A stretch of 64,000 bases of DNA from a virus, in IMG/VR virus record IMGVR_UViG_3300042291_000228, positions 38,329 through 102,328 of that record. One strand, given 5' to 3'. The notes under the pieces are model-generated. The model saw only the letters and a program-made list of their open reading frames with translations. It made no database searches and was not told the DNA's origin. The position numbers and the translations under genes were made by a program. Of this stretch, positions 25,891-32,800 are shown piece after piece. The stretch's first letter is position 1. Every line of letters begins with the position of its first letter.

Positions 25891-26068
25891 CGATTAATAC
25901 TTTTCTAAATCTATGAATAAAACTTTCTTTTAAGCACGAGTATTCGAGATAGTCTTTAAGACGCATATAGTGTACCCAAATTTGATCCCCCAAATTAACT
26001 ACATCAATTACTCGAAAATATTCTCGAGCACCCGCTTCCCATATTTCGCCAGTACTAATTTCTTGCAT
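25877..26068 (-). CDS. Small hypothetical phage protein
   Basis: A 63-residue protein (EISTGEIWEAGAREYFRV, then VHYMRLKDYLEYSCLKES), probably a small beta-barrel-like fold. The ATG at 26068 has AGGG seven bases upstream; a longer frame to 26098 is possible. It overlaps the cupin gene by 14 bases. Confidence 0.55.
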   Translation of the reverse strand: MQEISTGEIWEAGAREYFRVIDVVNLGDQIWVHYMRLKDYLEYSCLKESFIHRFRKVLIDERR

Positions 26069-26522
26069 TTTTAGCCCTTTCAGATAGATATGTTTCATTA
26101 TGAATCCACCTGTTATTTACTAAAAATCCCCATTCACGTTTCTGAGGACCGGGCATAAACAATGTCCATGCAGTTACGCTAGGATCAAGCTCAATACGAT
26201 GATAGCTGTTAGCCCTACATATACGAAAATGGCCGGGTCCTCGCCATTTACATATCTCATTAAATTTACAACCCTGTTTGTCAAATTGAGGAGTCCATTC
26301 ATAATATCCACCTTTAAGAATTAGTGTTGCATAGGGCCAAGGATGATCGTGTACGTCATCCGGATCTGATTTAAGAAATTTATGAATAAAAACATTAAAC
26401 GGAAACCAATCTCTATCTTTTAGAAAAACGTAATACCTTTCAAGATATGGTTGATCGTTTACACGATCCATTATAATTCTTTTACGTTCTAATCTTTCTA
26501 AAAAATCAAGAAACCATTTCAT
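26055..26522 (-). CDS. Cupin-fold phage protein
   Basis: A 155-residue protein with a cupin-like metal site: DVHDHPWPYATLILKGGYYE (about 55-74) and HFRICRANSYHRIEL, giving several candidate metal-binding His residues. Cupin proteins include dioxygenases and sugar-modifying enzymes; similar proteins in marine T4-like phages have no assigned activity. Start at 26522 is chosen because AGGA lies eight bases upstream; the ATG two codons earlier is too close to it. It is near two 2OG oxygenases and the deazaguanine genes. Confidence 0.6.
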   Translation of the reverse strand: MKWFLDFLERLERKRIIMDRVNDQPYLERYYVFLKDRDWFPFNVFIHKFLKSDPDDVHDHPWPYATLILKGGYYEWTPQFDKQGCKFNEICKWRGPGHFRICRANSYHRIELDPSVTAWTLFMPGPQKREWGFLVNNRWIHNETYLSERAKNARN

Positions 26523-26734
26523 TTGCATGTTCCTAAGAAATCATCTAATCTTTTTGCAGCCTCGTCGAAGTCTACAGCCCAAACTTTTGCTTCAATTTGG
26601 TTATCAATAATACTCATATCAAAAGGAACAACGCCATTAAACCTAAAGTTATCTGGGACCTCAGTAGTAACAGTAAACTCGTGCAGGTTCTTTGCCCTAA
26701 AAATAAGATTATTTGCCATATCTACTGAGTTCAT
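26519..26734 (-). CDS. Small hypothetical phage protein
   Basis: A 71-residue acidic alpha/beta protein (VWAVDFDEAAKRLDDFL). AAGGA six bases before the ATG supports the start, and it overlaps the cupin gene by four bases. No known function. Confidence 0.58.
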   Translation of the reverse strand: MNSVDMANNLIFRAKNLHEFTVTTEVPDNFRFNGVVPFDMSIIDNQIEAKVWAVDFDEAAKRLDDFLGTCK

Positions 26735-26750
26735 AGTAATCCTTTAGTTA

Positions 26751-26972
26751 TTACACAAAATCGTATGTTCGTTCAAAAATAGGACCGTCGCAGATATAAA
26801 GTTCACCGTCGATGCCCTTCATAAGATAGTCGCCGGGATTACCTTGTTTGTAATTACCTTCTAGAGTATTGACTCGAAATTCCTCATCAATCTTTTTAGC
26901 ATGTACTACAATGGGTCGCTTTACACAAGCACCCATGTCTTCTACTTGTTCAAATGTATCAAATGTTTTCAT
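26751..26972 (-). CDS. Conserved small phage protein (PGDYL motif)
   Basis: A 73-residue protein with the segment GNPGDYLMKGIDGELYICD, a pattern widespread in tailed phages with no assigned role. It begins inside the stop codon of the 38-residue gene upstream (ATGA). Confidence 0.65.
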   Translation of the reverse strand: MKTFDTFEQVEDMGACVKRPIVVHAKKIDEEFRVNTLEGNYKQGNPGDYLMKGIDGELYICDGPIFERTYDFV

Positions 26973-27085
26973 ACTAGTTCCTTAATAAAGTATTTTGATG
27001 CAGGATATTTTGCCTGCAACCACTCTAATAGGCCCTCTTCAACTGGCAAGCGAACGCTATCAAATTTGTTGGTAATATATTTCAT
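26969..27085 (-). CDS. Very short phage protein (38 residues)
   Basis: A 38-codon frame in the gap between two larger genes. It is supported by AGGAG with a seven-base spacer and by a four-base ATGA overlap with the next gene. The product starts MKYITNKFDSVRLPVEE and is charged, soluble and probably helical at its C-terminus (LLEWLQAKYPASKYF). No homologue is recognised, but the spacing argues that it is translated. Confidence 0.6.
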   Translation of the reverse strand: MKYITNKFDSVRLPVEEGLLEWLQAKYPASKYFIKELV

Positions 27086-27095
27086 TCTTTAACTC

Positions 27096-27644
27096 CTAGT
27101 GTATTTCTATATTGCCGGCCAATACAATTCGCTCGTCTTGGGACATGCACTCGGGCACCCCGTGATCTATCCACCCTGGGAATATGATCAGCATACCTTC
27201 TGTAGGAGTAATATTGTGATCAATTGATTTAAACTGCAAAGGGGTAGGTGGCTCATCCATCTTTAAATAATAACAAAAACTAAATGCCGAAGCAAAGTGA
27301 TTATGCGGGTTAGCATAATCACCGGTGTGATAGATAGCACCCCATAACGAACTAATTGAATACGAATAGGGTGGCTGGCGACTGTAATCAATAGGTTTAA
27401 GTAACTGAGTGATACTGTCCACTACGCCAACCCGCAGAAGATCAAAGAATTGGTTGTAGGGCGCCGCTTGATGATCAATAGGCAAGAGCCATTCGGTCAT
27501 GTCTGCTTTAATATTAGTTTTCCTGCCCTGCTTATCGCCCTGGATTCGTATTAGATCAATCAGAGCAGCGTTAACTGTGTCAGCGTTTTCTAATGTGTAC
27601 GTGTTGATTAGACGTGTGGTGTCAAACATCAGCTTATCGTTCAT
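27096..27644 (-). CDS. 2OG-Fe(II) oxygenase, copy 1
   Basis: A 182-residue protein of the phage 2-oxoglutarate/Fe(II) oxygenase type. Likely iron ligands lie in YANPHNHFASAFSFCYYL (with His near residues 114-116) and in IIFPGWIDHGVPE (distal His), followed by an Arg (DERIVLAGN) that would bind 2-oxoglutarate. Substrate unknown; nucleic acid, protein or small molecule are all possible. The start at 27644 is chosen because GGAG lies six bases upstream; an ATG four codons earlier is possible. It is next to folE and another oxygenase. Confidence 0.75.
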   Translation of the reverse strand: MNDKLMFDTTRLINTYTLENADTVNAALIDLIRIQGDKQGRKTNIKADMTEWLLPIDHQAAPYNQFFDLLRVGVVDSITQLLKPIDYSRQPPYSYSISSLWGAIYHTGDYANPHNHFASAFSFCYYLKMDEPPTPLQFKSIDHNITPTEGMLIIFPGWIDHGVPECMSQDERIVLAGNIEIH

Positions 27645-27657
27645 TCTTCGCTCCATT

Positions 27658-28401
27658 TTATCGCTTGTTAGATTCTTGAAGACTCAGTGTATCAAAAAAC
27701 TCTTTCTTAGTGCCAGCATCGTTGGTGAACGCACCTTTAAGTACTGTAGTAGTTGTTGAACTATCGTGGGCCATTATTCCCCTGTTCTCACAGCACCCGT
27801 GAGTCATTCTTAAATAAACACCTACGTTTTCTGAATCTGTTGCTTTTGAAATTTCACGAGCAATGTCGTTGCACAATTCTTCCTGTAGCGTACCACGACG
27901 AGAACACCACTGAGCAATACGAGTGTACTTGCTAAGGCCAATGAGCTTTTGAGCGGCAATAATCCCGATATAAGCAACGCCACTGACAGGTTGGTGATGA
28001 TGACTGCACATACTGCGAAGCTCACTACGTACCACAAGCATTCCTTCGTATCGGTCCTGCGAATCGTTCGGGAATGCTGTAGCGTCTGGTGCTGGTTCAT
28101 ATCTTCCTTCCATTATTTCGTTAAAATACATTTTAGCAAGGCGTCGTGCTGTACCCTTGCTGTTAGGATCGTTTTCGCGATCAATAAGTAATCGATCAAG
28201 TACTAGTTCAAATGCTTCTGCGGCTTCGTCGATGAGTTGCTCTTTGTTATGATCGTTAACATATTCACTAATGTTATCGCCTGCCCAGAAGCGTTTGTTG
28301 TCGCGTCTCATCTTTGCGCGAAGGTAGTTTCCTAGATACTTTTCTTCCTGGTATCCGCCATCGCCTGCCATTGCGTCCAGGCCTGTTTCTTTATTTGTCA
28401 A
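27658..28401 (-). CDS. folE: GTP cyclohydrolase I (FolE), TTG start
   Basis: A 247-residue FolE, which opens GTP to dihydroneopterin triphosphate, the first step to 7-deazaguanine. Clear signatures are SMCSHHHQPVSGVAYIG, GLSKYTRIAQWCSRRGTLQE and TTTVLKGAF; predicted zinc ligands are Cys132, His135 and a Cys in HGCCENRG. The TTG at 28401 has GGAG eight bases upstream and is preferred to the ATG ten codons later. A near-consensus sigma70 promoter precedes it. Together with QueD-like and QueE genes it points to deazaguanine synthesis and not folate. Confidence 0.92.
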   Translation of the reverse strand: MTNKETGLDAMAGDGGYQEEKYLGNYLRAKMRRDNKRFWAGDNISEYVNDHNKEQLIDEAAEAFELVLDRLLIDRENDPNSKGTARRLAKMYFNEIMEGRYEPAPDATAFPNDSQDRYEGMLVVRSELRSMCSHHHQPVSGVAYIGIIAAQKLIGLSKYTRIAQWCSRRGTLQEELCNDIAREISKATDSENVGVYLRMTHGCCENRGIMAHDSSTTTTVLKGAFTNDAGTKKEFFDTLSLQESNKR

Positions 28402-28441
28402 TTTATATTCTCCGAGTTAATGACGTGGATGTCTTTGTACT

Positions 28442-28470
28442 ATAATATAGGTTTATTTAGGTTTTGTCAA
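28442..28470 (-). promoter_or_regulatory. Sigma70-type promoter upstream of folE
   Basis: Minus strand TTGACA (28465-28470), exactly 17 bases, then TATTAT (28442-28447). It lies in the 87-base gap before folE and should be read by unmodified host polymerase early in infection. Confidence 0.72.
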
Positions 28471-28488
28471 GTAGTTTAAGAAAATATT

Positions 28489-29109
28489 TCATTTTATTGA
28501 CAATGATGCTTCTCGAAAGCCAAGATTTCCTTTAACGAACACGTTAAATGCAATAGAAATTCTATCATCCTTGGAATTGTTTATTTCCACTGAATGCATT
28601 AGATTTGAAGGAAATATAATTATTTGATTTTCGATTGGAGCAATAGACCATGTATCACAATTAAAAATATTCCATTCTGCAAATCCTAATTGTAATGTAG
28701 GAGAAGAAATATTTAAATATTTTTGATATTTATGAAATGTAATCCGCCCGGTATCTTCTGCTGCCTTTATATATAACACTCCTGAAAACAACGAATTGCT
28801 ATGAGTATGTTCTTTTGCAAACCCCTCCGGCAAAAATTTAACAGCCCACGAAGTTGTTATATAAAATTCTACTTCGGGTTTAAATTTTAAAAGATTATAA
28901 GCATAATCATCAAATGCGTTGAGAATTTTATTTCTAATTTCTAAACACCTAGGGTCATCTAATAATGTAACACTTTCAGTAATAAACCCGTTGTTATCAG
29001 ACATCGGGTAAAACTCTAAATCTAAAATGTAGTTAACACTTTTAGATGATAGTGGGGCTATATCAGATGTGTAAAGAGGAACACCAAATAAAGAGGAAGC
29101 TGAAGGCAT
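28489..29109 (-). CDS. 2OG-Fe(II) oxygenase, copy 2
   Basis: A 206-residue protein of the 2OG-FeII oxygenase type common in T4-like marine phages. Predicted ligands: His101 and His103 in KEHTHSNSLFSGVLYI, His172 in IIIFPSNLMHSVEI, and the 2-oxoglutarate-binding Arg183 in DDRISIAFNVFV. It is diverged from copy 1, so not a recent duplication. Substrate unknown. Confidence 0.8.
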   Translation of the reverse strand: MPSASSLFGVPLYTSDIAPLSSKSVNYILDLEFYPMSDNNGFITESVTLLDDPRCLEIRNKILNAFDDYAYNLLKFKPEVEFYITTSWAVKFLPEGFAKEHTHSNSLFSGVLYIKAAEDTGRITFHKYQKYLNISSPTLQLGFAEWNIFNCDTWSIAPIENQIIIFPSNLMHSVEINNSKDDRISIAFNVFVKGNLGFREASLSIK

Positions 29110-29125
29110 AGGTTATACTCTATAG

Positions 29126-30226
29126 TTATGTTAACATCTTTAATAGTTTATTACAACTAAAGAATTGTTTTGTTAATGTATCTACTTGTTTATTTAGGCT
29201 AGGTAAGAATTTTTCATAATTATTCATATACTGAATAATCTTAGCACACACTTCTGGCCTATGTGCCTCGTATGCACCATAGCTTTCAGTCCATTCGCTA
29301 GGATACTTAAATGCATCAAAAGCCATTTCACTGTAACTTAGTCTATCTGGCACCATAGGAATAGCATTGACAATAGCACCTTCATACCAACTGATGCCTA
29401 GAGTTTCTTGTAAGTTAGCACTGAACACTAGTTTAGCTTCACCTAACAAATTATGATATTCATTTTTAGTTAGTTGCTGATCTTGACAAACAACAAATTC
29501 ATATTGCGGCAAGTGTTCTTTTAAGTCACGGAAGATTTCTACCTGCTTCTCAGGAGCAACACGATGAGGAAACAAGATAAGATCACGCTTGGGCATGTTT
29601 TTGTACATTGCCAGGGTGTCCTGCATATATTCCATGGGCCATCCTGTGCGAACAAACTTAGGATACTCTCCGCTTAGGATTTCTTCAAGTTCCTCCTCGT
29701 ACCAAGGATTTTCTACACTATGTCCATTATTTAATAGTTCCCTATGAAACATTTCTATATGAAAGTCAGTGGCAAAGTAATTGTGATCAAAGGCAGAAAA
29801 GAATGATTTTTCTGCATTACGCACCCACGGCTTATTGCCAACGAGACGTCCGAGAAAGTCTTGAGGATCATAACTACCAGCATGCCATAGGCCGTGTGTG
29901 ATTACTGGAATGCCCAGTAGCTCACTCATATACTTTAAGTTTATAATGCCTGGATGCCAAGCGTCAGTAAAAATAAAGTGGTCGCCGGGACAAACGGATC
30001 CGCTGCAAAATAACCGACCCATCTGTTCAACCTGACTAGCCTTGTAGATATTAGTGCCGCCAAAATTAAGAAAGGCGCCAGGAGTAGTGGCACTAGGAAT
30101 GTCCGTAGGACCAGAGATAACTTGAACATTGTGTCCTGCTTTTTGTAAGAGAGTAGGTACATGAGTCTTCCATTGACCTGTGTACCTTGTCTCAACTGAC
30201 TCTAAATCAACGAGAAAAATTGTCAT
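29126..30226 (-). CDS. GT-B-type glycosyltransferase
   Basis: A 366-residue GT-B-like glycosyltransferase of a type seen in marine T4-like phages. It has an N-terminal Rossmann half (TIFLVDLESVETRYTGQW, LNFGGTNIY, GLWHAGSYDPQDFLGRL) and a C-terminal donor half (LILFPHRVAPEKQ, then ANLQETLGISWYEGAIV, the usual ExxG/E-containing sugar-nucleotide site). The start at 30226 is used; a 43-codon upstream extension is low-complexity and overlaps the preceding gene. Acceptor could be DNA, as with T4 glucosyltransferases, or a host glycan. It is embedded in the deazaguanine region. Confidence 0.75.
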   Translation of the reverse strand: MTIFLVDLESVETRYTGQWKTHVPTLLQKAGHNVQVISGPTDIPSATTPGAFLNFGGTNIYKASQVEQMGRLFCSGSVCPGDHFIFTDAWHPGIINLKYMSELLGIPVITHGLWHAGSYDPQDFLGRLVGNKPWVRNAEKSFFSAFDHNYFATDFHIEMFHRELLNNGHSVENPWYEEELEEILSGEYPKFVRTGWPMEYMQDTLAMYKNMPKRDLILFPHRVAPEKQVEIFRDLKEHLPQYEFVVCQDQQLTKNEYHNLLGEAKLVFSANLQETLGISWYEGAIVNAIPMVPDRLSYSEMAFDAFKYPSEWTESYGAYEAHRPEVCAKIIQYMNNYEKFLPSLNKQVDTLTKQFFSCNKLLKMLT

Positions 30227-30461
30227 TGCGCTGACGATAGTTGTTGTTGCCACTGCGATTGTATTCACCTCGTGGCTTACGTGGTCGTGTGCTGTAGTAG
30301 TAGTTGTTCCATACTTGGCTATCTCTATTGTAGAGATTAGCCTCATTAAAGTCACACAGTTCGAATCGACAAAAATCGTGAAACTTTTCTAGATCATCAA
30401 AGATTTTAACAATCTCAGGTTTAGCTTCCCAATAGTTAACATCGCGATAGTTCTTAGCCAT
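30207..30461 (-). CDS. Small conserved protein with Arg/Asn/Tyr-rich tail
   Basis: An 84-residue protein: an acidic N-terminal domain (NYWEAKPEIVKIFDDLEKFH) then a basic tail rich in Arg, Asn and Tyr (TRPRKPRGEYNRSGNNNYRQ) resembling a nucleic-acid-binding, RGG-like region. It overlaps the glycosyltransferase gene by 20 bases. Possibly a nucleic-acid-binding partner of its neighbours; this is inference. Confidence 0.6.
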   Translation of the reverse strand: MAKNYRDVNYWEAKPEIVKIFDDLEKFHDFCRFELCDFNEANLYNRDSQVWNNYYYSTRPRKPRGEYNRSGNNNYRQRNDNFSR

Positions 30462-30472
30462 TATAGCTTTCC

Positions 30473-30862
30473 TTAATATTTAATAAATGAACCATTTTCT
30501 CCGTCTTCGGAGACCTCAATCCAAACCTCACGGTTGGGATACTTTGCAGAGATAGCGTCAAACAAATCGCCTGACATCATCTCACAACTCTTAAAGTCTA
30601 AACTTAGTGTAGCATCTTTATAAAGATTTAGCAACCATCGTTTGAACTGAATAAACTCAATATCACGATCATCGTGGGTAACACCAATCCACACTTTAAA
30701 GTGAAAGATGTGACGATGTGGATAGCCTAGAAAACTCACATCATACTCGTCACCTGTTGCTAGGTTAGGATCTGTAAGTGCGGCTGGATATTTGTGCATA
30801 CCTTCTTTCTGGAAGGTAACCCAAATCATTTTATTAGGACGAATGTCTTGTCGAATAATCAT
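30473..30862 (-). CDS. queD: QueD-like 6-carboxytetrahydropterin synthase homologue
   Basis: A 129-residue protein with the T-fold pattern of QueD/PTPS. Three His suited to bind zinc are His23 (GMHKYPA) and His49/His51 (YPHRHIFHF, equivalent to LHGHSF). DIEFIQFKRWL corresponds to the IDFAELK element, and VWIEVSEDGENGSFI to the C-terminal strand with the pterin-binding Glu. The usual catalytic Cys in the loop before HxH is not obvious, so activity is less certain than fold. It would supply the step between FolE and QueE. Confidence 0.65.
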   Translation of the reverse strand: MIIRQDIRPNKMIWVTFQKEGMHKYPAALTDPNLATGDEYDVSFLGYPHRHIFHFKVWIGVTHDDRDIEFIQFKRWLLNLYKDATLSLDFKSCEMMSGDLFDAISAKYPNREVWIEVSEDGENGSFIKY

Positions 30863-31062
30863 TCTGTTAAAGCCTTTGAAACAGAGTTAATATCATTTTG
30901 ATCCATAAAGAATTCATAGATAGATTCGCTATCAATCTTACCTTCTTTGTCTTTAGTTGCCTGAATAAAATTCACAGCAAACAATCCTTTGGGACTTTGA
31001 CATTCCCATTTTTTAACACGCAGTTGAAAACCTGCTGTGTCTTTAAGGATAACTTCTTTCAT
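30859..31062 (-). CDS. Small conserved phage protein
   Basis: A 67-residue soluble protein (FQLRVKKWECQSPKGLFAV). Coupled by ATGA overlaps on both sides within the deazaguanine-region operon. No function recognised. Confidence 0.6.
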   Translation of the reverse strand: MKEVILKDTAGFQLRVKKWECQSPKGLFAVNFIQATKDKEGKIDSESIYEFFMDQNDINSVSKALTE

Positions 31063-31463
31063 CTTAAACTCTCCATAGTGATAATTTTTGCTAGTTCTTC
31101 ACCGAGATCTTTGTCGTCTGTGACCACGTGTAAGCTGTGTCTATGATCATCCTTTTGACGATCATATTTGGTAGTTTCAATAATAGTTCCACCGGCTGCA
31201 CCGTATATGTTTAATCGAAATCCCTGTGACTGAATATTTGGGCCGTCACTATCGACGCTGATAGCATTACCATACTCGAGTTCGTCAGTGTCGTCCATTA
31301 ACCATTTACGAAGTTTTTGTTTAAATGTTAATTTCATAGGTTTTTCTTCTGTATACGGGTTTGATCTAATTCTTTGTTTAAGAACTGCTGAGGATTTATT
31401 CAACGCACGTTGTAATCGATGGATAGACTTTGCAGTTGAGGCATATTGCCCAATATTACTCAT
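31059..31463 (-). CDS. Conserved phage protein of unknown function
   Basis: A 134-residue protein. The first 42 residues are basic and helical; the rest begins MKLTFKQKLRKWLMDD and contains a Gly-rich beta region (IYGAAGGTIIETTKYD) and DDHRHSLHVV. The ATG at 31463 overlaps the upstream stop (ATGA); an internal ATG at 31337 could be the real start, giving 92 residues. No enzymatic motif is clear. Confidence 0.58.
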   Translation of the reverse strand: MSNIGQYASTAKSIHRLQRALNKSSAVLKQRIRSNPYTEEKPMKLTFKQKLRKWLMDDTDELEYGNAISVDSDGPNIQSQGFRLNIYGAAGGTIIETTKYDRQKDDHRHSLHVVTDDKDLGEELAKIITMESLR

Positions 31464-31993
31464 TTTATAATCTCATCTTTGCCATATTGATCCCAACTAG
31501 TAAACTTATCTCTACCAAGTAGGTCGTGGAGGTTATGACACCACACTCCGGGATTAGTTGCTTTAAAATCTTTATCGTCTATCTTTATTGTAGCATTATA
31601 TCCCAGCTGTTGTAAATAGGGCAGTTTAACCGAAATCTGCGGAATAAACTGACGCTTCTCTACAAGACCGCTTTCCAATAAGCCTTCAACTTGTGCTAGA
31701 TCTAGATCCAGCGTACACCAAAAATCTTCGTCGGCATCTAGACAAACATAGATCATATCTTCCCATAGACGCCATTGTTCTGCATTGTTGATTTCTAATT
31801 TAGGAAAACTTTGATTAGCACCAAAGTAGATATGAGTACATTTATGGTCACGAGCAAGTTCCATAATTACATAGGCATCGTGTACACCTGTTACAAACAG
31901 AGTTTTCATTCCATATGCAGGGGTCTTTTCGATCTCAATGCCTGTAAAAAATGTAATGCTATCTGCAACACCCGATTCGTAATTTCTTTTCAT
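31460..31993 (-). CDS. Conserved marine-phage protein in deazaguanine region
   Basis: A 177-residue protein (ESGVADSITFFTGIEIEKTP, THIYFGANQSFPK, QISVKLPY, TNPGVWCHNLHDL). The pattern is one I associate with T4-like cyanophages next to QueD-like genes, but no activity is assigned. Several His/Cys/Asp residues near the C-terminus could bind metal. It is coupled to its neighbours by ATGA overlaps and so is co-expressed with the QueD-like and DpdA-like genes. A role in base modification is possible but unproven. Confidence 0.65.
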   Translation of the reverse strand: MKRNYESGVADSITFFTGIEIEKTPAYGMKTLFVTGVHDAYVIMELARDHKCTHIYFGANQSFPKLEINNAEQWRLWEDMIYVCLDADEDFWCTLDLDLAQVEGLLESGLVEKRQFIPQISVKLPYLQQLGYNATIKIDDKDFKATNPGVWCHNLHDLLGRDKFTSWDQYGKDEIIK

Positions 31994-32397
31994 ACTGTTT
32001 GTTTTCTTTGTTGACGCTCTGCTTCGTGATGATCACACAGAGTTTTAATCCACCCACCATCTCTTCTTTTACCCGGCGAGCCACATTCTTCACAACTAGC
32101 ATCTGCCCACGCTTCTGCCATACGAACCATTCCATTAATATATTCGTCGCCGCCATCATAGTAGAAACGTAGTCCGCCAAACTTCTCTTTAATCTGTGCC
32201 ACTGTTACCTGTGGCACTACTTCTAACTGTTTGTTTTTCCAATCAATGTGATGCTGAATATTAGAGCACAGTTTTTCTAGAATAGGCCACCAACCTTCAC
32301 CGCAGGCAAATCCGCCATACTTGCCGCTAAACATCTTTGGAAAACGTTCTTCCATCTGTTTAGCAAATGCATTGTATTTTTCAAATTCGTCACTCAT
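31990..32397 (-). CDS. Conserved phage protein with zinc-ribbon-like motif
   Basis: A 135-residue protein. KFGGLRFYYDGG lies mid-sequence and a C-terminal CEECGSPGKRRDGGW with TLCDHH supplies a CxxC...CxxH zinc-binding set. Similar proteins are widespread in tailed phages with unknown role. TAATG coupling to the upstream gene. Confidence 0.65.
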   Translation of the reverse strand: MSDEFEKYNAFAKQMEERFPKMFSGKYGGFACGEGWWPILEKLCSNIQHHIDWKNKQLEVVPQVTVAQIKEKFGGLRFYYDGGDEYINGMVRMAEAWADASCEECGSPGKRRDGGWIKTLCDHHEAERQQRKQTV

Positions 32398-32585
32398 TAC
32401 CAGTTACTCACGTCAGTATTGTCAACTTTAACTTCCTTGCCCAATAGTTCAAATTGAACTGTTGTGGTAGGCCCAATGCCGCTAGAGTGTTCCTCAACAA
32501 TTTCAAATTGAGGAATCTCCGGAAAACGATTAGCAATATCTGCCAATGTTTTAATCTGTGTCTGTGTTAGTATATATTTTTTCAT
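32397..32585 (-). CDS. Small conserved phage protein
   Basis: A 62-residue protein with an N-terminal helix (LTQTQIKTLADIANRFPE) and a beta C-terminus. ATGA and TAATG overlaps tie it to both neighbours. Function unknown. Confidence 0.58.
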   Translation of the reverse strand: MKKYILTQTQIKTLADIANRFPEIPQFEIVEEHSSGIGPTTTVQFELLGKEVKVDNTDVSNW

Positions 32586-32791
32586 CGTTCGTCATCAAAA
32601 TCGACAGTTTCGTGATCGTGTTCCCATTGCTTACGTCTTAGTATAGCAAGTTCATCTCTTAAAAGCAACCTCTGTTTCTTCAATTCTTGCATTTTCATAT
32701 CTTCAAACAGTCCATTCTTTTCTAGTGTATCGATTTTTTGGTCCAATACTCTATGAGATTCCTCTAAATGTTTAATTCTGTTTTCGTACAT
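32582..32791 (-). CDS. Small coiled-coil protein (DUF465/YdcH-like)
   Basis: A 69-residue helical hairpin: RIKHLEESHRVLDQKIDTLE then LKKQRLLLRDELAILRRK, the LKK-x-RL-x-L-x-DE pattern of DUF465 proteins. AAGGAG precedes the ATG. Role in phage unknown. Confidence 0.65.
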   Translation of the reverse strand: MYENRIKHLEESHRVLDQKIDTLEKNGLFEDMKMQELKKQRLLLRDELAILRRKQWEHDHETVDFDDER

Positions 32792-32800
32792 AGTTACTCC

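Noticed and set aside
30227-30355. 43-codon extension of the GT-B transferase rich in Thr and Val
   Set aside because: It is the shadow of the overlapping Arg/Asn/Tyr-rich gene; the family pattern starts at the ATG at 30226.
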